Notes under the pieces: generated by a model
Databases searched by the model: none
What the model was told of the DNA's origin: nothing
What the model saw: only the letters and a program-made list of their open reading frames with translations
From: Siderastrea radians
Lineage: Eukaryota > Cnidaria > Anthozoa > Scleractinia > Rhizangiidae
DNA: 64,000 bases
NCBI GenBank assembly: GCA_964017195.1
Contig: OZ024891.1
Coordinates: 3,883,920 to 3,947,919 of the forward strand
Direction: 5' to 3'
Shown: positions 20,001-32,000 of the stretch, piece by piece
Position numbering within the stretch: the first letter of the stretch is position 1
How the letters are laid out: the number at the start of each line of letters is the position of its first letter
Translations under genes and position numbers: made by a program

Positions 20001-23000
20001 CTTTAAATGAATTTGTTCCACTGAAAGAAATAACTGGAACTGTTTTCATGAACGGCCGGTTAATTGGAGGTGTACAGTGCTGTATTAAGGGGTGTGACAA
20101 GGAGGCAGGTTTACGAAAATTGGACAGTATGATTGGACAATATGAATTAAAATGCAGTCCTCATGATCTTACTGATCTTGAGAACATTAAAAATCTAAGG
20201 GTGTGTGACAAACATTACAACACTTTGCCAAGCAGAGGACATAAACCCTCAAGAGGAAAAAAATCATCCAAATCAAAATCCAGGAGCAATGCCCAACTTG
20301 GCACTCTCAAAGTAACTCCTTGCAGTGTCTCTTGTTCACAATGCAAGAAAGAGGTCTGTCTTTCAAGTGACAAGATCTGCAATAAACACAATATAACAAT
20401 ATTTAATACTGAGTTTACAGTGGCATGTAACTTTTTAGATGAAGCAGTTGAAAGCAGAACTGAATTTCATAGTGATCTTTATAAATCTATAGATTCTCCT
20501 CCTGATGGCTCAACCATAAGTTACATATGCATGTCCTGTCAGCCTTTTTTTCTCAATGCTGTAAAATTAGAAGATCAATACAAAAAAGCCCAGTCAATGT
20601 TTGAGGAACAACAAGGACATTCAAACCTTGTAACTGAGCCCTGCAAACAAGACTTGCAGGATAAACTTGAGAACTGTACTCCCAGTACCAGTTCAAATGA
20701 TAACAAAGTCAGTGAATCTGAGAAATGTAATTCTCTTCCATCAAAGTTACAAGCAGGGATTTTTACAGAGGGATTGTCTCAGCTTTTGAAAAATTTGAAT
20801 GGGAAATCCCCCTCAGAGCCCCAGCATGCATATGTATGTACATATACAATGTTTCAATCTGTTCTTTCAGATATTTATCCATGGAGATTGTCATTTGTGC
20901 ATTCCAAAACAACCTGTGACAATCTTAAGGTTGTCCTTTCAAAACCAAACACATCAAATGGGAGAGAAATATCTAACTGGAAGGAAATGGCCTTTTTCCT
21001 TCCAACCACCCTTGCATCAGGATCCTGGCCAGACCGGGGTAGACCGGGGCCAAAGCCTGGCCTGAAAGCCGAGGTGAGCCCGGCCACAAGCCAGGCTTTA
21101 GCCGGGCTGGCCAAGGGATAAAAAAACCGGGGAAGCCGTGGTCAGGCGGCCAGCCCGGCCTGGCCTGGCCGTGGCAGACCGGGGCCAAAGCCGGGCTTGA
21201 AAACCTTGTTGAGCCAGGTCACAGGCCAGACTGGCCGGGCATGAAACACCAAGGCCAGCCTGGCCAGTGACAAAAGTAAGACAACTGTGGCTGCCAAGAT
21301 CAGCTGAATTTTAATTTAGTCAGCACTCAGACAAATAAAAGTAACCAGGAAATTAATTACTGGCAGGTTAGTAAGTTGCCAGGCAAACTGCCCAGACATT
21401 ACTGTTAATAAAATTGAATGCCATTTCAAAAATACTATCAGAATAACATTTAAGATAATGATTTATTATGCATTGTTGCACGTCAAATATTGAAAGTTTT
21501 TCATTCAGTTGCAGTATTTACAACAATTTTATAACAGCATCTTCGTATTAATGGTTATATACAATGTATAATACAATAATGATATAATAAATAGCATTTC
21601 GTTCAGAAAGGAATAGTGCCCAAGAATCAAAAACTAATAAACTCAAAAAAATTGGTTTGACTTATTTTTTCTGATATACATGTATTTGCTCTTTTCATTC
21701 TTGTAAAACAAGAAGGTAAGTTTTAATTTCTAGGCAGCTATGAAAAGTGTCTTTGAATTTTTTGAATGTTTGTCCCCATGTGACTAAACATATAAAAGGC
21801 AAACATGGGGAGCATTAGAATTTAGACACAAACACCCCATACATATAAATTCCATTCAGTTAAAAAGCAAGGTTTTACATTGTCTAGCAAACCAATGCAA
21901 TCAGTAATCGGTTCAACTGACTAAAACATCCAGGAAATTGCAATATTGGTAGATTACAATCTATATTAGTTACATGTACTGCACAAAGAACTGCTGACAC
22001 CATAAACTTATATGTATATGTGTTATGGAAATATAGAGCCATAAGCTTTTAAGCTTATATTCATTTGAATGTCCAGAGAAATCAAATGCCAACTTAATTT
22101 AGATTGCATTGAAAGACTTGGTCACTATTTTAAATGTCTTAAACCTACATTTGAACATTGTGTTCTGTAATTATGAGTCCAATAATGCAAAAGAAAATGG
22201 TATCAACAGAATTTAGTGCCATGTTTAAGCGACTTAGCTTATTAAGAACCAGCATTGGTGACTTGATATTGCTCTGCTGTTTGAGTGTCAGTCTCCCTCA
22301 GCTGAAGTCACTGAACAATGTGTTGAATACAGTCAATGTCTACAACAAAACATAAATGAATGGTCAAAACCAGCTTATCTGAATGATGCTGCATTTAAAA
22401 CATGCTTAAAGAGCAATGTTCTTTTAAATTATACTACTCTAACAGTCCACAAGCTGTAAGCTCAAGTTTCATTTGCCCCAGACATTTCACAATTTAGGAG
22501 ATCCTTTGAGCATTTAAACAAGGACTTAAATCCTCTGTCATTCTTAGTTACTTTGAAAAAATGTGCACAAGCCTGGTAGAAAAAAGTATCCAGATTTAAG
22601 CTCAAACTTTAATAAAGGACGTCTGTCTGCCTGCTTCAGATCCTCAAACATTTGCAAACATTTAAGCTGCTTAACTCAGAAGCACATGGTCGATCTTTAC
22701 TTAAAATAATCATTAATTTTGAATCCAATCTTTCAAAATTATCATTTGCCTTCAACTTACCTCAGCCTAAAGGGTAGCTGATCCACATTTTGCCGCTCTG
22801 ATTCTTCATTCCAAGCTCAAAAGACGCAAACATTTCATGCCACGAACTGAACACAAAAAATCGCGCCGAACCGAACAAAAACGGTCACTATCTGAGCCCG
22901 CAGTGGTCTAGCTGCTGACCGAGACAACCCAATTTGTTTCCAGGCTCCTCAGAAATGTGTTGTGAATTTCAAGATGGCGGTTGCTCTACTGGCCCACGTT

Positions 23001-26000
23001 ATCAACAAACTCCGCTTTCTTTCCGATTTTAAAGCTAACATAATGCAAGAAAAGGATCAAAAATCATTTTTTGACTGATACAGTGGCTCTAAAGAAATTG
23101 ACTTCTTGGAGAAGTTTGGAATCGGGCCTGTTATTCTGAAAAAGGTGTTATGCATTGTGTCATTGCATTAAACTAACATCAAAAGTTACACGTGTTGTCT
23201 CCCATTGCAAACTTACGCAGACAATCAACAGGTAAACTGCTTTTTTTGAGTACATGATTTTGATTTATTTATCATTAAATAGTGCCTCATTTTCACAATT
23301 TCCAAGCAGAAAAAGAAATATACTTACAGCATAATTCTTGCTCAATATGTTCAAAACTGCGTTTGATTGCTGTTTATACCTCGAGATGCAATGCGTGACT
23401 GGACACAATATTTTTAATAGCACTTTTAGTGTAGGAATTTCAAGTTTACCCCACATTCAAGACGATTAAAAATTTCTCAGTTCCAGATCTTTTAAGGTGA
23501 AGTCTTTTAATATATGACTAGCCGAAGAATCAGTTTTAATTGTAACTTCAGAGACATTTAAAATGCTCAAAATAAAACATCTAGTAGTGACCTCTAGTAA
23601 AGTCTCTTTGATGTCTCGATCTTATGACAGGATTAACAAAAACAACCAATAACTGTCACTCCATGAGACAAGTGCTAGGTTTCTCACGACTACTTTTCAA
23701 TGCCAGAAAATCCAAGAAAGCCTGGCTAATATCTTAGTGGCCAGGAAAGCAGAGTTTTTTTCTTTTTTGGCCAAGATTGCCAAGAAAGTCTGGCCTTGGA
23801 ATTAACATGGCCGAGAAAGCCAGACTTTTGTGGCCAATGTTGCCAAGAAAACTTGGCCGTGGCCAGGCTTTACCAGGCCGCATTTTCCCGGTAAGCTTGG
23901 CCAAAAACCCGGAAAGCCTGGCCTGGCCAGGCTTTGCCAGGCTGGCCAGGTTTTTGACCACACTCCTGATGCAAGGGCAATATCTCAGTAGCAACAAATG
24001 ACATCTGTCAGTTTACTGTACAAATCATGGGGAACCAAGTGGATAATGGCAAACTCCCCCCCAACATGTTCAGTCAAACATATTTAAATCTGCCATTAAT
24101 CTAATAATCAAAACAGTTGATGACTTACGTGTTTGCCCTGGTATTACTGATCCCACATTGATTGATACTGCTGAAAGAAAGCAGACAGACACTTTTTTAT
24201 ATTATGTCGACAGTCGGGGATCAGATATGGATGGAAATGTTACTAAGTGCATTAGAAGTACAACTTGTTCATACAAATTAACTGCCAAATCAAGAGTAAG
24301 ATGCCAACAATGCCAAAATTTGCTCCGCTCCAACTTGCGTTTCCTAACCAAAAAAAGTGAATCTTCTCAGTCCAAAACAGCTCACAATTCTCATGCCAAA
24401 TTTAGCAGTCTTTCTCATGCTGAACTAAGACTTAGGGCCAATAACCTACACAAAATGGTTGCCCAGAGCCAAAGAAAGGCAAAACGGTATTATCTTTTGT
24501 ACCAAAAAGAAAAGCAAAAAAACCTAAGCGCTCCCAAAAATTACAACCCCACCTCTTCAGATCTAGCTAACTTGATGGATATTGCCATAACAAACCAGTG
24601 GCTGACTGACAATTCAGTGTTGTATGCCCTTCTTACTGACACTTTGAAATCATTAAAGTGTCAGGAGGAGGAATTTGCTAGGCATGGGGAAAGTAACAAA
24701 AAACAAACAGAAGCCACACCCCAAAGGGATGAGATATAATCCCCTTGTAATAAAATGGAGCTGCATGATAGCCAGCAAGTGTCGTAAAACAGGATATGAT
24801 GTTGTACGTAGCATTCTCCCCATTCCAAGCTGGGAAACAGCCAAGTCATACAGGCAGGCAGCTAGTACAACAACCCCAATTTCCGAACAAAATCTTGCAC
24901 TAATGGTACAGGAAATGACAAGAAGGGGTTGCAAGGGAATAGGTCTGGAGGTATCCATTGGGATGAGATGAGCATAAAAGAAGGAATTGTGCTTTGTAAA
25001 AGAACGGGAGAATTGGTTGGATTTGAAGACTTAAATATTGACCGTGAACTCAATATGAACCCAAATGATTTAAACAATGAAAAAGAGGACAATGACGTTG
25101 ACAATTTCCCAGAATCCAGTGATTCAGATGCCTCATCCACTGTATCTGACCAGGAATCTAGTCCTAGTTCACGTACCACAGATGATGACATTGAACTAAT
25201 CCCATCTAGTACAAAAGCAAAACTCATCTGCCAATTCTTCTATTCTTCAATAGAGGGGGATTTTTCATGGCCAGTTGCTTCTTTTCCATTAAATAAAATA
25301 AATCATAAAATTCTCTCTTCACTTGTTTGGCAAGTATGTGAGGCTATTGGCAGTCTTCATCTTGAAAATGAAAAAAAAATTGAAATTATCTATGGTGTTT
25401 CTGATGGCTCAACATATTCTCATGCATTTTTTAGCAGAGCAGGAGCACAAAATTGGGTAACATATAATCCTTTTAACGACAATAAACCAATTTGGTGGCT
25501 ATCTGATTATCCCCATATGCTAAAAAAACTAAGAAACTTCATTGTTAATCCTGACAGGCACCTTGAGATGCAAGGCAAAAAAATTATGCTGGATCATTTG
25601 ATACCAGTTGTCAAACGCCACCTAACAAAGTTAAACTGGAAACATATCAAGTTAACCCCTCGAACAAAAATGAGTGTAAAAAGAGCTGTTACTGTTTGCT
25701 CTCTTGATGTGGCACTAGACATCCTGAAGGGTCCTTTCCCCCCTGAGGATACAATTGCAACACGCACATACTTTAAAAAACAATGCCACAATTTGTTTAG
25801 AATATTTAATAATACAGAACTTGACCCTTTATGCTATAAACAGCTACTTTCTATAATGTTTTGGTTTGACAGCTGGTACCAGGAGACAAAACAGACAACT
25901 GCGCAGGCAAGTGGCAGTCTCAAAGACCACTGGAAAAAATTTATTCCTCGTCTTACATACAAGGATCTAAAAAGAACCATTAGAGCTTTCTTGGGGGTGG

Positions 26001-29000
26001 GTCAGTATGTGCAGATGCATTATCCAGAATTGCACATCATTCCAAAGTCCATGTGCCAGGATGATGTGGAAAATTACTTTTCACTTCAAAGGGCAAGGGT
26101 TTCAGGAGGAAAACCAACCACTTTACAGTTTTTTGAGTCTTCAGCTACCCTCGAAACAGAACTACTGGTATCATCTGAAATGAAAGACCTGAAGGGAACC
26201 TGTGGTTCTTATGATTGGGCTGCTCTTCCTAATCTTGTTTCATTACCCCTATCAAAACCAAAATTAACATGTGAAAATACAAATAGCTTTACTGAAAAAG
26301 ATGGCTGGGAATTGTGTTCTACTGAGTTAAACTCTGGAAGTGCCACTGAAGACATTGTGCCATGGGAATTTGACGAAAACTTTCATGATGCAGCAGAAAA
26401 AATGCAGATATCAAGGCATGTTAAACAGACTGTAGAATATATTGATCTATTTTCACCTACTACAGTTCTTCAAACTTTCCAGCCCCTACTAACTGCTCTG
26501 CATGCAAGTGAGAACCATAGACATGTAGCCCTGTTTGCTAGAAAACTTGACTTTTTTTTGAGAACACATTTCTTTACTGGAAACTGGTCTTATGCCTCAC
26601 TTCAAGAAGCAATAAAAAAAATTAAGAGTGAAAAGGCATTATGCTTTTACTGGAAAAAACTCTTGAGAGAAATCCACATTCCAGAATCCCAAATTAAATT
26701 ATCTACTGATGTTCTTTCTGCTTTTGTCAGAAAGTTTTCCAAGAGAAGGTGTGTTACCTATTTAGCCAAAGATGGGCTTTCACCCCTCCATGAAGAAGAT
26801 GAATCAGCCATAAGACAAATGTTGAAAAAATTTAAAAAAACAGATGAACAAAAGAAAGCTGAAACAAATGCAGGTGCAACAGATATTTGTTTTCGTTGCC
26901 ATAAGCAAGGTCACTGGGCTTCTGATTGTCTAGAAGGACATGAAGAAGAGTGGCTGACCAAACAAAAGTGTTTTCAATGTGGCCAACAGGGCCACTTAAA
27001 ATCTGTATGTCCTAAAAAATTTGAAGACCAAAAAAATCCCAAGACTACAATTATGCAAAACAAACCTCCCACTGTGAAGAAGACATGGTACCATGCTGGC
27101 ATATCACTGCCAAGGCTATTAAGTACTTTATCACAAAAAAGTCTGGATCATTTCCAGTGTTACAAACCAATTTCCAGTACAGCCAGTAATGATCCAAAAT
27201 ACTTTAAACAAAGAAGCACCAAGTGGTTTGAGGTCCGTAAGGGTATAATAAATGCCAGCAAGGCTGCAACAGCCCTTGGATGGTAAGGAAAAAAGGCAAT
27301 GACTGATTACTGGAATCAACTATCAAATGATTTGCTTGGCTCACAAAATGAAGCAGTTGATCATGAATCAAATCTGGCTATGTTGTGGGGCTCTATGAAT
27401 GAGCACAGTGCTCTAGTTACATACCTAAAGAAATTCTTTTCTCAAAGCAAACATGGAGCCACTGTTAAAGAAACTGGAATTTGGTTCTTAAAGAACAGCA
27501 ATAATCAAAACTGGCTAGGTTCTTCCCCAGATGGCATTATAGAGGAAAATGGCAAACTAACAACTGTCCTAGAGATGAAATGTCCTTTTATGGGTGGCAA
27601 ACCAGTTCCATACAAAAAGGTTTGTGTAAACCACATCCCTCAAATTATGTTACAAATGTGTTGTACGTCAACGCAGCAATGTCACTACATTGTATGGACA
27701 CCTGTTGGTACTAAAGTGTTCCTTATTGAGCGAGATGATAAAGATCTGGAATTACTTTTGAATTACTTATACAAATTTTGGAATCTTGCTGCTGGTGAAA
27801 CAGAACCAGCATGGCATGAAGATGTTTTTGGTTTAAAGCAAATGAGTATGCAAATTGCTGCAAAAAGTCCTTGCATATGTTTCACGTCTAATTCTCTTAT
27901 TACCCCTGACATTCTCTCCAATGACAACATTAAGAAGTTTGAATATAACACCAAACCCTTAAAGCAAACAACAGTTACACGAAAGTGTCAGGGTTGCAAA
28001 GATGAGGAATGGAAGTGCAAACTCAACCCATGCGAGGTACGAAGAAAAAGAGCATTAAATTCAGTTAATTCACAGCAAATGTCATACCAATCGTACAAGT
28101 ATGGTTCAAATGGAATACATAACAGCTGTCATCAAGACACTTTCCTTGAATTGATTTATCATAATTTCAAATGCCATTTTGATTGCTCTTTAAATACGAA
28201 ACTAACAGAAGGCTTGAAACAGCTACTTGAAGCTTTTGTGTTGAGGGAGAAAGGTAAATTTCACGAAAGTAAAATGACACTGTGGAAGTGGTTGAGAGAT
28301 AAGACAGAAAGTGGGTTTACATTTTATGCATATGGAAAAGAAGCCTCTCTCATCTCCATTATCTACAGGCTTCTAGAATCAATGCCTGGTGAACTTCGAG
28401 ACACATTTTCAATCAAAACAAATTATTCATACACTTGTGGAAATGACAAAAGCCACAATTCATGTCGCAGTTTCACTCATAGTGTGTTTCCAATTTCCAC
28501 TGATGATGTTTTAGAAACACACCTCTTCTTAAACTCAAATGACTTTGATGTTATTCAAGTGATAAAACACAAATTGACATTAAATGATTTTACACCAGCA
28601 TCAAAATGCTCTGTCCTGACAAAAATTGATGGAAATGATATATGTACCAGTGATTCTGAATGCACGGTCAATTATAATCCCAACACATGTGGTGCAACAC
28701 TGCTGGCTTCAACGAGTGCAACAAACACACCTGATATTTTCTTTGTAGGGTACACACACAACTCTTCTAAGGGGTATACTCCAAACCTAGGCAAGGGAAA
28801 CACCACAATTGAAGTCAACAACTGTACATACAGATTGTCTGGTATTGTTTACTTAAAATCACATCACTACTGGTGCGAGGTGTATTCTACTCAAAAACAC
28901 TTAAAAAAGGGATGGTTTGCCTATAATGGTTTATGGAATAATGGCAAAGCAACCTTTGTTGGTCTAAAGCCATTATTTTTAGAAAAGGAGAGTTTGTATC

Positions 29001-32000
29001 TTTTAATGTTTGAACAAAGCAAAACAAAGCATCCTACAATCTTAAGCAATCCTTGTGTTACTTTTTACAAGTCCATTCATTCAAATAATCAAGAAATCAT
29101 TAAGGAAATTGTTCAGCAACATAAATGCCTGCTGTCCTTAAGTGACAATAAAGCAAAACTGGCAAACATTAAAGCAATTCTACAGTATCACAATATCCCT
29201 ATGAAATTAAATATGAAAATTGCTGACCTAAGTGACCTTCTGTTACAGCACTGTAACACCACAACAACTGTACCTATAACATTTGTATCTGATTTTAGTA
29301 TTGATAATTATACCGAGGCTTCTAAGAGAGACAATTTCAGTCAAAATGAACTAGCTGATTTTGTGCCTGCAACTTTCATTAATGACTCAAATATGATTAC
29401 ATTGGTACAAGCAGGGGAAGATATTTCCGAAACAAACAATTTAAAACGACGCGATTTAACCCCTGTAAAACAAGGATATACACCAGAAAGGCATCCCACA
29501 AAAAAACAGAAATCTCAACCAAGGGTAACAGAAACAACAAGTTGTGTTGACGAAAATTCACACGAATCTATTAGTGAACCCCGATTTAGTTATTTAAATC
29601 CTTTAAGGACATCCTTTAAAGAAATGGTTTATGCCCTGCAGGAAGAAAGCAATTTCTCTTCTAACGAAAGTGATAATGTTGATGTGGAGCATGGGAGAGG
29701 AACATCCCCTGCATAAGTCAGAATAATTTGTATTTTATACAGCTGGAAGAACCAACTGAAAATGAAAAGCAACTGATACAAAGGAAACTGTTCATGGCTG
29801 AATCATTTGACTTTTACTATGATTTTAAATGGTAATGATTTTCATGAACTGTGTAGTTCCTCACTGGCTACCCCCAAAGCATGGCTCCTACACAAACATT
29901 AAAAGTGGATTTTACAATTTTACAGTCTAAAGAAAATACATACTTCCACAAAATTCCAAGAGTAGTATTTAATCTTAAATTGTGACAGTTGCACTAGCAA
30001 AGTTATATGGCAATAAAGAAATTTCAATATAATACTGTATTAAGTTCAGATTTCTCACCTGTGTACCATGAAGTCTTGACTAAAGCGGGCAACCCTAAAA
30101 CCAGGAATCCGGAATCCGGAATCCGGAACCGGAACCGGAAACCGGAACCGGAATCCGGAATCTAGAAAACAAAATGGGAAAGACCAAAGAAAGCAAGTTC
30201 TTTAAATCCGAAATATTAGGTTGCTTAGTTTGTTTCTGATAAAAATGTAGTACCCAGCCAATAAAATCAATGTGAATTGTAGGTCTTAATGTTTGAAAAA
30301 GAATTCTTTGTCGACCAAAATTCTTGAAGCAAGAGCAGCTAAACGGCTTTGTTGATAGAATCTCAACTAAGTGCGTACTGGAAGAGCAATCAAAGTCTCA
30401 TTTACTGCAAGGTCTCGTAAATTGTTTTCGGCTAGATATTAAACGTTACTTTCGGTACCGTGTTTCGTTTAAGCCATATTTGTGAGTAAAATAATTTGCG
30501 AAGTACAGTTAACATTTGCCTTGCGGACGCTCTGCTATTGCGGACATTCCCTATTATGGATAAAATCCAGATTCCCGGCAAAAGAAGTTTGACTGGAAAT
30601 AACCCCTGCTATTACGGATTCTCGCTATAACGGACACAAAATGACGCCACGAGCGTGTCAGCTATAACGAACGCTGACTGTACGTACTGTCTGTCCCTGG
30701 GGAAAACACCTTTCTGCTCCTTTGCACCAGTAAATGGTTAATTTCTGTTCGCGTAAGCCTGGAACCTATTTCTAAGCAAGATGGCGGATCGAATCAACGG
30801 AAACATTGTCACGAAAAGGTAACTGTTTATTACAAACTGAACTGGGCAATTGTTAAAATAAGTTATATTATTCTTTTCTAATATCCGTCCGAAGAAAATG
30901 AAGAACAAATGAGTATCTGGTTAAACGAAAACATACCGTATTTTCTCGATTAAACACCGGGTCTCGAAGGTGTAGTTTTAAAATAGGCCCCCCTAAGGTA
31001 TTTATTTGAAGGGCAATAGGCTGTAGATAAATAAGTCAAGTTAAAGTTTGTCAAAATAGACTACAGGAGCCAAATAAACGCCGGATCCAGCAGGCTTAGT
31101 TTCGAATAAACGCCCGGGGTGTTTAATGGAGAAAATACGGTAGATTGAACTCAACGTGTATAAGCAATAATTGAACCGAATGAAAACATACATTAAACGC
31201 AACATGCATACGCACTCACAAAACCGCGTAAGGTCCCATTTCCTGTGTTTTATCACGGTCCAGTTATTCAAAGGATAGATAAAGCTATTCACCAGATTAA
31301 TTGCCACCCATTAAAAATCTTTATCAGTTGATACTACAATAATGGTATCAAATAAATGCCAAATGATTGGTGAATACGGTGAATACGGTCATTTTTTTGA
31401 CGTCACTTTTTACCATAGCAACAGTATCACCTGTAAAAAACACCATTAATTTTGGCTTTAAGTGCTTAACACTCAAAAAACGAGCTCGATGACCCTAATT
31501 TTTTATTATTTACTATTGATCAGCTTGTTTAGATACAACTTTTTTTTAAAGTTAAAAAATTTCTATGAAGCCGTTTTAGAGCCACCTTATATGTTTGAAA
31601 ATTTAAGGTGGCTCTAAAACAGCTTAATGTTTTTAACTTTGCAAAAAGTTGTATCTTAACATGCTGATCAATGGTCAATAATAGAAAATGAGGGTCATCG
31701 AGCTCGTTTTTGTGTTAGAAGCACTTAAAGCCAAAAATAATGGTGTTTTTAACAGGTGATACTGTTGCTATGGTAACAGGTGACGCCAATAAAATAACCA
31801 AAACGTATTCATCAATCATTTGGCAATTATTTGATACCATTATTGTAGCAGTAAGTAATAAAAATTTGTTGTTCTGATCCGTCAAGGTATAAAAGCTTGA
31901 AAGTGCTAAAAACCAATACCAACCACCTTAAGTCATGTGTGAACAGTAATAGAAAACAATGTAAATTAGCTATAAATTTAAAAACACAACTTATTCAGAA

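Noticed and set aside
20799..21188. Short frames around the left end of the GGCC element
   Set aside because: Shadows of the Ubl gene and of Pro/Gly-rich repeats.
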